Origin: Asanoa iriomotensis
Lineage (GTDB): Bacteria; Actinomycetota; Actinomycetes; Mycobacteriales; Micromonosporaceae
Assembly: GCF_016862515.1 (NCBI RefSeq)
Contig: NZ_BONC01000006.1
Span: forward strand, 62,001-126,000
Direction of reading: 5' to 3'
DNA length: 64,000 nucleotides
Shown here: positions 6,720-14,986 of the stretch, piece by piece
Layout of the letters: the number at the start of each line of letters is the position of its first letter
Position numbering within the stretch: the first letter of the stretch is position 1
Notes under the pieces: generated by a model
Databases searched by the model: none
Told to the model about the DNA's origin: nothing
What the model saw: only the letters and a program-made list of their open reading frames with translations
Made by a program: the position numbers and the translations under genes

Positions 6720-9302
6720 ATGGCAAGCTGGGGTGATCCGGCCGCGCAACCCATGATCAACAACCCTGATCGTCGGTTGCGCATCTTCATCTCGTCGGCA
6801 CTCGACGAGCTGGAGGAGGAGCGGCTCGCGGTGCGGGACACCATCGCCCGGATGCGGCTGGTCCCGGTCATGTTCGAGCTCGATGCCCGACCGCCGGTCA
6901 ACCCCGACGTCTACCGCGCCTACATCGACGAGAGCCAGCTCTTCATCGGCATCTACGGCGAGAGCTACGGCTGGGTCGGGTCCGACTCCGAGCGCTCCGG
7001 GCTCGAGCAGGAGTTCCGCGCCGCCGGCGACCTGCCCAAGCTCATCTACGTCAAGAGCCCGGCGAACGGCCGTGACCCGCGGCTGGTCGCGCTGCTCGAC
7101 CGCATCCGCCACGACGCCCAGGTGAGCTACCGGCGCTTCCACTCGGCCGACGAGCTGCGCCGGGTCGTCGGCGACGACGTCGCGCTCCTGCTCACCGAGA
7201 GGTTCAACCCGGGCACCCCCGCGCCGCCCGAGAACGCGACCCGCACCCCGCTGCCGGTGCCACCCAACGCGCTGCTCGGCCGGGACACCGAACAGCGCGC
7301 CCTGACCGACCTGCTGACCCGTGACGACGTGCGGCTGGTCACCCTCACCGGCCCGGGCGGCGTCGGCAAGACCCGGCTGGCCCTGCAGCTCGGCGCGACA
7401 CTGGGCCCGACCTTCGCCGACGGGGTCGCGTTCGCCGACCTCTCGGCGGTCACCGACCCCGACTCGGTCGGCATGGCGATCGCCACCTCGCTCAACCTGT
7501 GGACGATGCCCAACCAGTCGGCCATCGACAACGCGGTCGCGTACCTGCGGGACCGCTCGATGCTCCTCGTGGTCGACAACATGGAGCACCTCACCGACGC
7601 CGCCACCGTGATCAGCACGATGCTGGACACCTGCCCGCGCCTGCGGGTGCTCGCGACCAGCCGCGTCCCCCTCCGCCTGACCGGCGAGCACGTCTTCGAC
7701 GTCCCGCCGCTGGAGATCCCGGACCCGCTGGAGGACCCGCGCAGCGCGGTCAGGCACGGCGCCGCGCAGCTGTTCGTCGAGCGCGCCCGGGGCGTACGGT
7801 CCGACTTCCGGCCCGACGGCGACGGTGCGGCCGCCATAACAGAGATCGTCCGCCGGCTCGACGGCCTGCCGCTGGCGATCGAGCTCGCCGCCGCCAAGGT
7901 CCGGGTGCTGCCGCTGTGGGTCCTCGCCGAACGGCTCGAACGCGGGCTCGGCACGCTGACCGGCGGCGCGCGCGACCTGCCCGCCCGGCAGCGCACGCTG
8001 CGCGACACGATCGCCTGGAGCTACCAGCTCCTGCGGCCGGAGGAGCAGCGGACCTTCGCCCGGATCGGGGTGTTCTCGGGCGGCTTCGACCTCGACGCCG
8101 GCAGCGCGCTGGTCGACACGGCCGACCGGTACGCCGCCCTCGAGACCTTCACCGCCCTGATCGAGAGCAGTCTGGTGACCCAGGACGTGCGGGGTCCCGA
8201 GCCGCGCATGGCGATGCTCGCCACCATCCGCGAGTTCGCGCTCGACCGGCTCCGCGAGGACTTCGACTGGGCCGAGACGCACGAGCGGCACGCCCGCTAC
8301 TACCTCGCGTTCGCCGAGGCGGCCGCGCCGCCGGTCGGCCAGACCTCCACCGACCCGGCGGCGGTCGACCTGCTCGCGGCCGAGCACGACAACCTGCGCG
8401 CGGCGATCAACTGGTTCATCGACCACGACGAGATGGACCAGGCGGTGCGCCTGGGCTGGATGCTCTGGCCACTGTGGTGGCTGCGCGGGCACATCGACGA
8501 GGGCGCCCGGACCGTCCGGCGGATCCTCGAGCACGCCGACTCGATGTCACCGGGGGCGTACGCGCACGCCCTGTTCGGCGACGGCGCCATCGCCTTCCTC
8601 AGCGGCGACGGGGAACACGGCCGCGTGCAGCTCGAACGGGTCCTGCCGCTGCTGCGCGAGCTGGGCGACCAGGACGTCAACGCCCGGGCCGCCGGCATGC
8701 TCGGCCAGCTCGCGCTCGCCCGCGGCGACTACCCGCAGGCCCGGGCGCTGCTCGGCGAGACCAAGCAGATCAGTGAGCGGATCGGCGAGCTGTGGATGGC
8801 CGCGCTCTACCACACCCGGCTCGCGCTCGTGCCGCTCAACGAGGGCGACTACGCCGCGGCCGCCGAGCAGTACGCCGACGGGCTGCGGGTCGCCCGCAAG
8901 ACCGAGGACCACCTCGGCGAGGTGGTGGCGCTCTACAGCCTCGCCGTCACCGCGGTCGCCGCCGGCGACGAGCCGGGCGCGGCCGGCTACCTCGCCTCGG
9001 GGCTGCGCCTCTCGGCCGCCGCCAGCGACCAGGCCGGCAGCGCGACCTACCTGGAGGCGCTCGCGGACCTCGCCGTGCGTGCCGGCGACCCGGGCCGGGC
9101 GGTGCGGCTGACCGCGGCCGCGCGCAAGCTGCGCGCCTTCGCGGGCACCGCGTGGATGCAGGCGTACGTGCCACCGTGGCCGCACGGCGCCGCCCCGATC
9201 GACCTCGACGCACCGGAGTACGCACGGGAGCGCGCCGACGGAGCAGGGGAAACCATGGCCGCCTCGGTCGCGTACGCCCTGGACGGTCTATCGCCCGCGT
9301 AG
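6720..9302 (+). CDS. DUF4062 - NB-ARC - TPR STAND protein, copy 1
   Basis: 860 residues. An N-terminal DUF4062-type domain (RLRIFISSALDELEEERLAV to the VALLLTERF region, about 15-165) is followed by a STAND NTPase: P-loop GPGGVGKTRL at 211-220, Walker B LLVVDNMEHL, and the ATSRVPLRLTGEH sensor region. The C-terminal 350 residues are TPR-like helical repeats (ARAAGMLGQLALARGDYPQA, YHTRLALVPLNEGDYAAAAE). There is no DNA-binding domain or membrane span, so it is a cytoplasmic ATP-dependent switch of unknown output. The first in-frame start after a stop is ATG at 6720. A paralogue of similar length and layout is at 31603-34209. The 3' end overlaps the convergent MocR gene by 15 bp. Confidence 0.88.
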   Translation: MASWGDPAAQPMINNPDRRLRIFISSALDELEEERLAVRDTIARMRLVPVMFELDARPPVNPDVYRAYIDESQLFIGIYGESYGWVGSDSERSGLEQEFRAAGDLPKLIYVKSPANGRDPRLVALLDRIRHDAQVSYRRFHSADELRRVVGDDVALLLTERFNPGTPAPPENATRTPLPVPPNALLGRDTEQRALTDLLTRDDVRLVTLTGPGGVGKTRLALQLGATLGPTFADGVAFADLSAVTDPDSVGMAIATSLNLWTMPNQSAIDNAVAYLRDRSMLLVVDNMEHLTDAATVISTMLDTCPRLRVLATSRVPLRLTGEHVFDVPPLEIPDPLEDPRSAVRHGAAQLFVERARGVRSDFRPDGDGAAAITEIVRRLDGLPLAIELAAAKVRVLPLWVLAERLERGLGTLTGGARDLPARQRTLRDTIAWSYQLLRPEEQRTFARIGVFSGGFDLDAGSALVDTADRYAALETFTALIESSLVTQDVRGPEPRMAMLATIREFALDRLREDFDWAETHERHARYYLAFAEAAAPPVGQTSTDPAAVDLLAAEHDNLRAAINWFIDHDEMDQAVRLGWMLWPLWWLRGHIDEGARTVRRILEHADSMSPGAYAHALFGDGAIAFLSGDGEHGRVQLERVLPLLRELGDQDVNARAAGMLGQLALARGDYPQARALLGETKQISERIGELWMAALYHTRLALVPLNEGDYAAAAEQYADGLRVARKTEDHLGEVVALYSLAVTAVAAGDEPGAAGYLASGLRLSAAASDQAGSATYLEALADLAVRAGDPGRAVRLTAAARKLRAFAGTAWMQAYVPPWPHGAAPIDLDAPEYARERADGAGETMAASVAYALDGLSPA

Positions 9303-10682
9303 CGCCCGGCCGAGGCGGCGGACCGCCTCGTCCATCAGGTCCGGTGGTGCGGCGGCATAGGTCAGGCGCAGGTGCGGCTCGGGCAGCTCGGCGGTGTACC
9401 AGGGACGGCCCGGGAACACGATGACGCCTTCGGCGGCGGCCGCCGCGGCCAGCGTGACGTCGTCGGTGCCGTCCGGGAGGCGGGCCCACAGGTGCAGGCC
9501 GCCGCGGGGGACCGGCACGTCGAGCTCCGGCAGGTGGCGGCGCAGCGCGGTCAGCAGGGCGTCGCGGCGCTCGCGCAGCGCCGTGCGCAGGGCGCGGCGG
9601 TGCCGGGCCCACGCCGGTGAGCTGACGAAATCGAGCGTGGCGTGCTGGAGCGGGCCAGCGACGAAGAAGTCGTCGAGCAGCCGGGCGGCGCGCAGCCGGG
9701 CACCGGCCGGGCCGCGGGCACCGATCGCCGCGACCCGCAGCCCGGGCGCCGCGGACTTGGTCAGCGAGCGCACGTAGACGACGTGCCCGTCGGGATCGTC
9801 GGCGGCCAGCGGCGGCGAGGGAGTGCCGTCGACGGTGAGATCGCGGGCGAAGTCGTCCTCGATCAGGAACGCGCCGGCGTCGCGCACGGCGTCGGCGACC
9901 GCGGGGCGCCGGTCCGCGGCCAGCGTGGCGCCGTGCGGGTTGGCGTAGAGCGGCTGGCAGTAGAAGAGCCGCGCGCCGGTGCGGGCGAACGCGGCGGCGA
10001 GCTGGTCGGGCCGCACGCCGTCACCGTCGACGGGCACAGGCACCACCCGCAGGCCGGCGGCGTGCGCCGCGGCCAGGGCGCCCAGGTAGGACGGCGACTC
10101 GACGAGCACCGCGTCGCCGGGCGTGCTCAGCGCGCGCAGCGCCGTCGCCAGGGCCGCCTGCCCACCGGGGCAGATCACCAGGTCGTCGGCGCGCAGGCCC
10201 GTGCCGGCCTCGCGGGCGAACCAGGCGCGCAAGTCCGGGTGGCCCTCGGCCGGGCCGCGCTGCCAGGCCGACGGCTGCCGGGCCGCGCGGGCCAGCGCGC
10301 TGCCGAGGGCGGCGACGGGCTGCAGGTCCGGGTCCAGGTAGCCGCCGGAGAGCGGGATCGCGCCCGCCGGTGTCAGGGCGAGCAGCGCCTGCATCTCCGC
10401 CTCGCCCGGCCGGCGCGGGCCGAGCGCGACGGTCTGCCACGACAGGTCGGGCGCGTGGCCCGGCGAGCGGCCGGCCGCGGCCACGAAGGTGCCCTTGCCG
10501 GGCCGGGTCTCGATCGCGCCCTGGGCCACGAGCTGCCGCACCGCCTCGGCGACGGTGACGGGGGAGGCCTGGTGCCGGGCGGTCAGCTCGCGCACCGACG
10601 GCAGCCGGGTCCCGGGCTCCGCCGCGGCCACCAGGTTGCGGAGATCTTGGATAACGCGGCCGGCTGCGTTACCGTCATTCAT
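9288..10682 (-). CDS. MocR-type regulator: GntR winged helix fused to class I aminotransferase
   Basis: 464 residues. Residues 1-75 are a GntR winged helix (LPSVRELTARHQASPVTVAEAV, then GAIETRPGKGTFVAA). Residues about 95-464 have the fold-type I aminotransferase pattern with a PLP-binding lysine in VRSLTKSAAPGLRV. Such proteins are normally transcription factors that sense PLP or amino compounds rather than enzymes. The gene is divergent from a DMT exporter with start codons overlapping by two bases, so it very probably controls that exporter. No ribosome binding site precedes the ATG, consistent with a leaderless message. Confidence 0.92.
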   Translation of the reverse strand: MNDGNAAGRVIQDLRNLVAAAEPGTRLPSVRELTARHQASPVTVAEAVRQLVAQGAIETRPGKGTFVAAAGRSPGHAPDLSWQTVALGPRRPGEAEMQALLALTPAGAIPLSGGYLDPDLQPVAALGSALARAARQPSAWQRGPAEGHPDLRAWFAREAGTGLRADDLVICPGGQAALATALRALSTPGDAVLVESPSYLGALAAAHAAGLRVVPVPVDGDGVRPDQLAAAFARTGARLFYCQPLYANPHGATLAADRRPAVADAVRDAGAFLIEDDFARDLTVDGTPSPPLAADDPDGHVVYVRSLTKSAAPGLRVAAIGARGPAGARLRAARLLDDFFVAGPLQHATLDFVSSPAWARHRRALRTALRERRDALLTALRRHLPELDVPVPRGGLHLWARLPDGTDDVTLAAAAAAEGVIVFPGRPWYTAELPEPHLRLTYAAAPPDLMDEAVRRLGRALRGR

Positions 10683-10704
10683 GAGTCAACAGAGTAGCGC
10701 TACT
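10647..10704. promoter_or_regulatory. Overlapping divergent leaderless promoters with a MocR-type palindrome
   Basis: For the exporter: TTGGAT (10647-10652), 17 bp, TACCGT (10670-10675), predicted start at about 10682, essentially at its ATG. For the MocR gene on the minus strand: TACTCT (10696-10691), predicted start about 10684, two bases before its ATG at 10682. A perfect 12-bp palindrome AGTAGCGCTACT (10693-10704) covers the MocR -10 and lies inside the exporter's first codons. It is the best operator candidate. Confidence 0.55.
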
Positions 10705-11595
10705 GCGACCCGGCCGGTAACGGTGGACGCGGCCGGCTTCGTCCTCGGCGCGCTGGGCGTGCTGGCGTTCAGCATGTCGCTGCCGGCCACGCGGGTCGCG
10801 GTGCACGAGCTGGACCCGTGGTTCGTCGCGTTCGGCCGGGCCGTCGGCGCGGGGCTGCTCGCTTGGGCCTACCTGCGGGCCACCCGCGCACCGCGACCGA
10901 CCGCACACCAGTGGCGGCGGCTGTCGGTGGTCGCCCTCGGCGTGGTCGTCGGCTTCCCGCTGTTCACCTCGCTGGCCCTGACCAGCCAGACCGCCGCGCA
11001 CGGGGCCGTGGTCGTCTGCCTGCTGCCCGCGATGACGGCCGTTTTCGCGGTGCTCCGGGCGGGGGAGCGCCCGTCGCCGCGGTTCTGGGCCGCGGCCGGC
11101 GCCGGCCTGCTGGCCGTGCTCACCTTCATCGGCGCCAGCGGCGCCGTCCGCGGCGGGCTCTCCTGGGCGGACCTCTACCTGCTGCTCGCGATCGTGCTCT
11201 GCGGGCTCGGCTACGCCGAGGGCGGCGTGCTCGCCCGCGAGCTGGGCGGCGCGCGGACGATCTGCTGGGCCCTGCTGCTGTCGCTGCCGGTCACCGTGGC
11301 GGTCACGCTGGCCGCCGCCGTCGCGGACCCGCCGCGCGCGGGCGGCCACGCCTGGCTGTCCTTCGCCTACCTGACCGTGGTCTCGATGTTCCTGGGCTTC
11401 TTCGCCTGGTACGCGGGCCTGGCCCGGGGCGGCATCGCGCGGGTCGGCCAGATCCAGCTCGCCCAGCCGGTCCTCACGCTGCTCTGGTCGGCCCTGCTGC
11501 TGTCGGAGACCGTCACTCCGGCCGCGCTGCTGGCGGCCCTGGTCGTGCTGGCCTGCGTGGTGCTGACCCAACGCACCCGCGCCGCCGCTCGATAG
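10681..11595 (+). CDS. DMT-superfamily (EamA) transporter
   Basis: 304 residues with about ten hydrophobic spans arranged as two EamA halves (VLGALGVLAFSMSLPATRVA at the start; WLSFAYLTVVSMFLGFFAWY and LLLSETVTPAALLAALVVLA near the end). Such proteins export amino acids or related metabolites; the substrate is unknown. The ATG at 10681 overlaps the start codon of the divergent MocR gene (CATG), so transcription and translation probably start together. A downstream YCII-like gene starts four bases after its stop and may be co-transcribed. Confidence 0.9.
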   Translation: MSQQSSATATRPVTVDAAGFVLGALGVLAFSMSLPATRVAVHELDPWFVAFGRAVGAGLLAWAYLRATRAPRPTAHQWRRLSVVALGVVVGFPLFTSLALTSQTAAHGAVVVCLLPAMTAVFAVLRAGERPSPRFWAAAGAGLLAVLTFIGASGAVRGGLSWADLYLLLAIVLCGLGYAEGGVLARELGGARTICWALLLSLPVTVAVTLAAAVADPPRAGGHAWLSFAYLTVVSMFLGFFAWYAGLARGGIARVGQIQLAQPVLTLLWSALLLSETVTPAALLAALVVLACVVLTQRTRAAAR

Positions 11596-11599
11596 GGTC

Positions 11600-12145
11600 G
11601 TGGCCGTGGAGTTCCTGTGTTACCACCGTGACCGGCCTGGCTCGCTGCCGTTGCGCGAAGCGCTGACCGAAGCGCACTGGTCCTATATGGACGGCTACGA
11701 GCGGGAGCTGATCGCCCGCGGGCCGACCTTCGACGGCGACCTGCTCACCGGCAGCGTGCACATCGTCGACCTGCCCGATCCGGCCGCCGCTCGGGCGTTC
11801 GCCTTCGACGAACCCAACTACCAGGCGGGCGCCTACCGCGATGTGCTGATCCGCCGGTGGCGCAACACCCTGGGCCGCACGATGTGGCAGTTCCCCGGCG
11901 GGCGCGAGGGCGGCAACCGCTACCTGGTGCTGGGCCTCGGCGCCGGCGAGCCCGCCGACCTCACGCCGCCACCCGGCGAGGATCTCATCGCGTACGGGCC
12001 GCTGCTCTCCGACGACGGCACCGCCTGGCTCGGCACCGCGGCCCTGCTCCGGGCACCCGACGCCGACGCGGCCCGCGCGATCCTCACCACGGACCGCTAC
12101 GCCGCCGTCGAGGTCCACGAGTGGGAGTTCGGCGGCCGCCGCTGA
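11600..12145 (+). CDS. YCII-related domain protein
   Basis: 181 residues from GTG at 11600 (GTG at 11606 is an alternative). The N-terminal 95 residues fit the YCII fold: RDRPGSLPLREALTEAHWSY, LIARGPTFDGDLLTGSVHIV, PDPAAARAFAFDEPNYQAG. A second, weaker copy follows (LIAYGPLLSDDGTAWLGTA, DADAARAILTTDRYAAVEVH), so the protein looks like a tandem YCII-like pair. Family members include small dehalogenase-like or metal-independent enzymes, but no activity can be assigned here. It ends at a convergent GGAACGGTCCGTT repeat. Confidence 0.8.
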   Translation: MAVEFLCYHRDRPGSLPLREALTEAHWSYMDGYERELIARGPTFDGDLLTGSVHIVDLPDPAAARAFAFDEPNYQAGAYRDVLIRRWRNTLGRTMWQFPGGREGGNRYLVLGLGAGEPADLTPPPGEDLIAYGPLLSDDGTAWLGTAALLRAPDADAARAILTTDRYAAVEVHEWEFGGRR

Positions 12146-12150
12146 ACCGA

Positions 12151-12250
12151 AAGGAACGGTCCGTTCCCAACGGTTTCCGCATAGGAACGGTCCGTTGTCA
12201 ACGCTGGCCGCGAGCGGCGCCGGCAGCGCGTTAACAACGGACCGTTCCTT
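12151..12250. repeat. GGAACGGTCCGTT repeat cluster, likely bidirectional terminator
   Basis: Three copies of the 13-mer GGAACGGTCCGTT occur between convergent genes: direct at 12153-12165 and 12184-12196, inverted at 12236-12248. The second and third form a long inverted repeat (12183-12249) whose arms also share CAACGCTG and CAGCGCGTTAAC, with a loop of about 25 bases. The same 13-mer forms a perfect hairpin at 34210-34258. Confidence 0.85.
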
Positions 12251-12254
12251 CGGC

Positions 12255-13196
12255 TCAGGCAGCCAGGTGGGTTTGCAGGTCGTCCAGGATCTTGTTGGCG
12301 GCGGTGACGCCGATGCCGGTCATCCAGGTCTCGGGGTCTACGTCCCAGGCCTTGCCGGCCTTGACCGCGCCCAGGTCCTTCCAGAGCTGCCCGTCGGTGA
12401 CCTTCTTCTGCTGGCCCTGTGCGGTCGGACCCTGTGCGGTCACGAACATGACGTCGCCGTCCAGGTCGGCGATGCGCTCAGGGCTGACCTTGTCGAACCG
12501 CTTGTCGTCCTTGTTCGCCAGCAGCTGCCGGTCGGGGCGGCCCAGGCCGACGTCGCCGACGACGATGCCGGAGAAGCCCTCCGGGCCGTACACCCGGATC
12601 TCGGCGGGCATGAACCGCACGATCGACACCTTCAGCATCGCGGCGTTCGGGATCTTCGCGCCCAGTTCCTCGGCCCGCGTCTCGTAGCCGGCGAGCAGGT
12701 CCTTGGCCTTCTGCTCCTGGCCGAGCGCCTTGCCGTCGAGGAGGAAGTTCTCCTTCCAGGTGATGCCGACCCGGTCGGTGAACACGGTCGGCGCGATGGC
12801 CGACAGCTCGTCGTAGAACTTCTCCTGGCGGAACTTGCTGCCCAGGATCAGGTCCGGCTGCAGGGCGGCGATCGCCTCCAGGTCCGGCTCGGAGATCTCG
12901 CCGACGTCCTTCATCGCGGACAGGTCGCCGAGGTACGCCGGCGGCTTGTCCGCCTCCGGGAGCTGGACGGCGCCGATCGGCGTGACGCCCAGGCTGACCG
13001 CTGTGTCGATCTTGTCCGTGTCGAGGACGACGACCTTCTTCGGGTGCAGCGGGATCGTCGTCGTGCCCATCGCGTGGGTGATCTGCTGCGTTCCGCTGTC
13101 GTCGGCGGCCGGCGCCACGGGGTCGCTGGAGCAGGCGGTCAGCGCCGCCGCAGCGAGGGCGAGGCCGGCGAGCAGGGTCGCGGTTCTACGGGACAT
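12255..13196 (-). CDS. Iron-siderophore ABC transporter substrate-binding lipoprotein (FecB/FepB-like)
   Basis: 313 residues with a lipoprotein signal ending in the lipobox LTAC (Cys at residue 21). The mature protein follows the helical-backbone class III binding-protein pattern: KKVVVLDTDKIDTAVSLGVT, ISEPDLEAIAALQPDLILGS and AKDLLAGYETRAEEL. It should capture ferric siderophores outside the membrane. It is the last gene of a four-gene operon headed by an iron box; 15 bp separate it from the ATPase gene. Confidence 0.93.
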   Translation of the reverse strand: MSRRTATLLAGLALAAAALTACSSDPVAPAADDSGTQQITHAMGTTTIPLHPKKVVVLDTDKIDTAVSLGVTPIGAVQLPEADKPPAYLGDLSAMKDVGEISEPDLEAIAALQPDLILGSKFRQEKFYDELSAIAPTVFTDRVGITWKENFLLDGKALGQEQKAKDLLAGYETRAEELGAKIPNAAMLKVSIVRFMPAEIRVYGPEGFSGIVVGDVGLGRPDRQLLANKDDKRFDKVSPERIADLDGDVMFVTAQGPTAQGQQKKVTDGQLWKDLGAVKAGKAWDVDPETWMTGIGVTAANKILDDLQTHLAA

Positions 13197-13211
13197 GAAG
13201 CAATCCTTCGA

Positions 13212-13979
13212 TCAGGTGTGCAGGACGAGCGGTGCGTCGCTCACGGGACAGGGCACGACCACGCAGTCGAGCCCGAAGACGTCGCGGACCAGGTCGGCGG
13301 TGACCACCTCGCGGGGTGGCCCGGCGGCGACCACGGTGCCGTCGCGCATCGCGACGAGGTGGTCGGCGTAGCGGGCGGCCTGGTTGAGGTCGTGCAGGAC
13401 GGCGACGACCGTGCGGCCGCCGTCGCGCATCCGGCTCAGCAGGTTGAGCACCTCGACCTGGTGCGCCAGGTCCAGGAAGGTGGTCGGCTCGTCGAGCAGC
13501 AGGGTGCCGGTCCGCTGCGCGAGCGCCATGGCGATCCAGACCCGCTGCCGCTGGCCGCCGGAGAGCTGGTCGACGGGCCGGTCCGCCAGCTCCGCGACGC
13601 CGGCCTGCCCCATCGCCTCGCGCACCGCGGCGGTGTCCTCGGCCGACCACTGCTGCCACCAGCGCTGGTGCGGCTGGCGACCGCGGCCGACCAGGTCCTC
13701 CACGGTGACGCCCTCGGGCACGAGCGGGCTCTGTGGCAGCACACCGAGCCGCCGGGCAACCTCGCGGGTCGGCAGCGTGGTGAGGTCGGTGCCGTCCAAC
13801 AGGACTGTGCCCGACCGGGCCGGCAACAGCCGGGCGAGCGCGCGCAGCAGCGTGGACTTGCCACAGGCGTTCGGCCCGACGATGACCGTGAACGCACCGT
13901 CCGGCAACTCCACGTCGAGCCCGGTGAAGACCGCACGGTCCTGGTAACCGGCGGCGAGGTCCTGGGCGGTCAGCTTCAA
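13212..13979 (-). CDS. Iron-siderophore ABC transporter ATP-binding protein (FepC-like)
   Basis: 255 residues starting at TTG 13979, which overlaps the permease stop (TTGA) and follows GGAGG five bases upstream. Walker A is GPNACGKST, the signature is LSGGQRQRVWIAMALAQ, Walker B LLLDEPTTFLD, and the switch His follows in AVLHDLNQAA. It powers uptake by the two permeases upstream. The upstream extension of the open frame belongs to the opposite phase of the permease gene. Confidence 0.94.
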   Translation of the reverse strand: MKLTAQDLAAGYQDRAVFTGLDVELPDGAFTVIVGPNACGKSTLLRALARLLPARSGTVLLDGTDLTTLPTREVARRLGVLPQSPLVPEGVTVEDLVGRGRQPHQRWWQQWSAEDTAAVREAMGQAGVAELADRPVDQLSGGQRQRVWIAMALAQRTGTLLLDEPTTFLDLAHQVEVLNLLSRMRDGGRTVVAVLHDLNQAARYADHLVAMRDGTVVAAGPPREVVTADLVRDVFGLDCVVVPCPVSDAPLVLHT

Positions 13980-14986
13980 GGCTTCCTCCGGACGAGCAGG
14001 AACAGCAGGTACGGGCCGCCGATCGCGGCCGTGACCACGCCGGCCGGCAGTTGGGTCGGTGCGAACAGCAGCCGGCCGACCAGGTCGGCGAGCACGACGA
14101 GCAGCGCGCCGGTGAGGGCGGCGGCGACCAGCGGCGGGCGCTCGGCCCGGACCAGCCGCCGGGCCACCTGCGGCGCGACCAGCGCCACGAAGTCGACGGC
14201 GCCGACCTGGGCGGTGACCATCGCGGCCAGCAGCACGCCGGCGGCGGCCAGCCCGACCCGCCGGGCCACCGGCCGGGTGCCGAGCCCCCGCGCGGTGTCG
14301 TCGTCGAACGCGCTGGTGCGCAGCGCCCAGCCGGCCCAGAACAGCACCGGCAGCAGCACCACGAGGGTCGCGGTGAGCCAGCCCGTCTCCGTCCAACCCC
14401 GGCCGGCCAGCGTCCCGACGAGCCAGATGTGCGCCCGCTGGCCGTCGATGGGCTCCGCGGTGAGCATGACGATTTCGGTCAGCGCCCGCAGCGCGATCGC
14501 CACCGCGACGCCCGCGAGCACGAACCGTTTCGCGGCCAGGCCGTGGCGTGCCCCCAGCGCGAGCACCGCGGCGGCGGCGAGCAGGCCGCCGGCCAGCGCC
14601 GACGGTGCGATCACCGCGGCGGCCGCGCCGCTGGTCAGGGCGATCGTCGCGGCGAGACCGGCGCCCTGGGTGATGCCGATGATGTCGGGGCTGGCCAGCG
14701 AGTTGCGGGCGACGCTCTGGATGAGCGCGCCGGCCACGCCGAACAGCACGCCGACCGCGACCGCGAGCACGGCGCGGGGGAGCCGCAGCCGTTGCACGAC
14801 CACGTCGTACGGCGTCCCGGCGCCGGACAGCGACCGCAGCACGTCGCCCGGTGCCACGTAGGGCTTGCCCAGGCAGAGTGCGAACAGCAGCGCGACGGCC
14901 AGCAGCGCCAGCAGCACGAGCGAGACCGTCACCGCGCGGCGCCGCACCAGGAACGAGACCCGCCCGGCCCGCACCAGCGTCGTCAT
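13976..14986 (-). CDS. Iron-siderophore ABC transporter permease 2 (FecCD family, FepG-like)
   Basis: 336 residues from ATG 14986, which overlaps the stop of permease 1 (ATGA). FecCD family signatures include VRLPRAVLAVAVGVLFGVAG-type sequence (here LRLPRAVLAVAVGVLFGVAG), NSLASPDIIGITQGAG and VALVAPQVARRLV, with about ten hydrophobic spans. It forms a heterodimeric channel with permease 1. A long same-frame extension upstream is antisense-like shadow of permease 1 and is not coding. Confidence 0.93.
   Translation of the reverse strand: MTTLVRAGRVSFLVRRRAVTVSLVLLALLAVALLFALCLGKPYVAPGDVLRSLSGAGTPYDVVVQRLRLPRAVLAVAVGVLFGVAGALIQSVARNSLASPDIIGITQGAGLAATIALTSGAAAAVIAPSALAGGLLAAAAVLALGARHGLAAKRFVLAGVAVAIALRALTEIVMLTAEPIDGQRAHIWLVGTLAGRGWTETGWLTATLVVLLPVLFWAGWALRTSAFDDDTARGLGTRPVARRVGLAAAGVLLAAMVTAQVGAVDFVALVAPQVARRLVRAERPPLVAAALTGALLVVLADLVGRLLFAPTQLPAGVVTAAIGGPYLLFLLVRRKP

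Noticed and set aside
12151-12250. GGAACGGTCCGTT copies as ends of an insertion sequence or MITE
   Set aside because: No transposase and no target-site duplication are visible, and both occurrences are at convergent gene ends, which fits terminators better.
12195-14861. A long plus-strand open frame across the siderophore operon
   Set aside because: It is antisense to three convincing genes with transporter motifs and has no ribosome binding site or recognisable domain.
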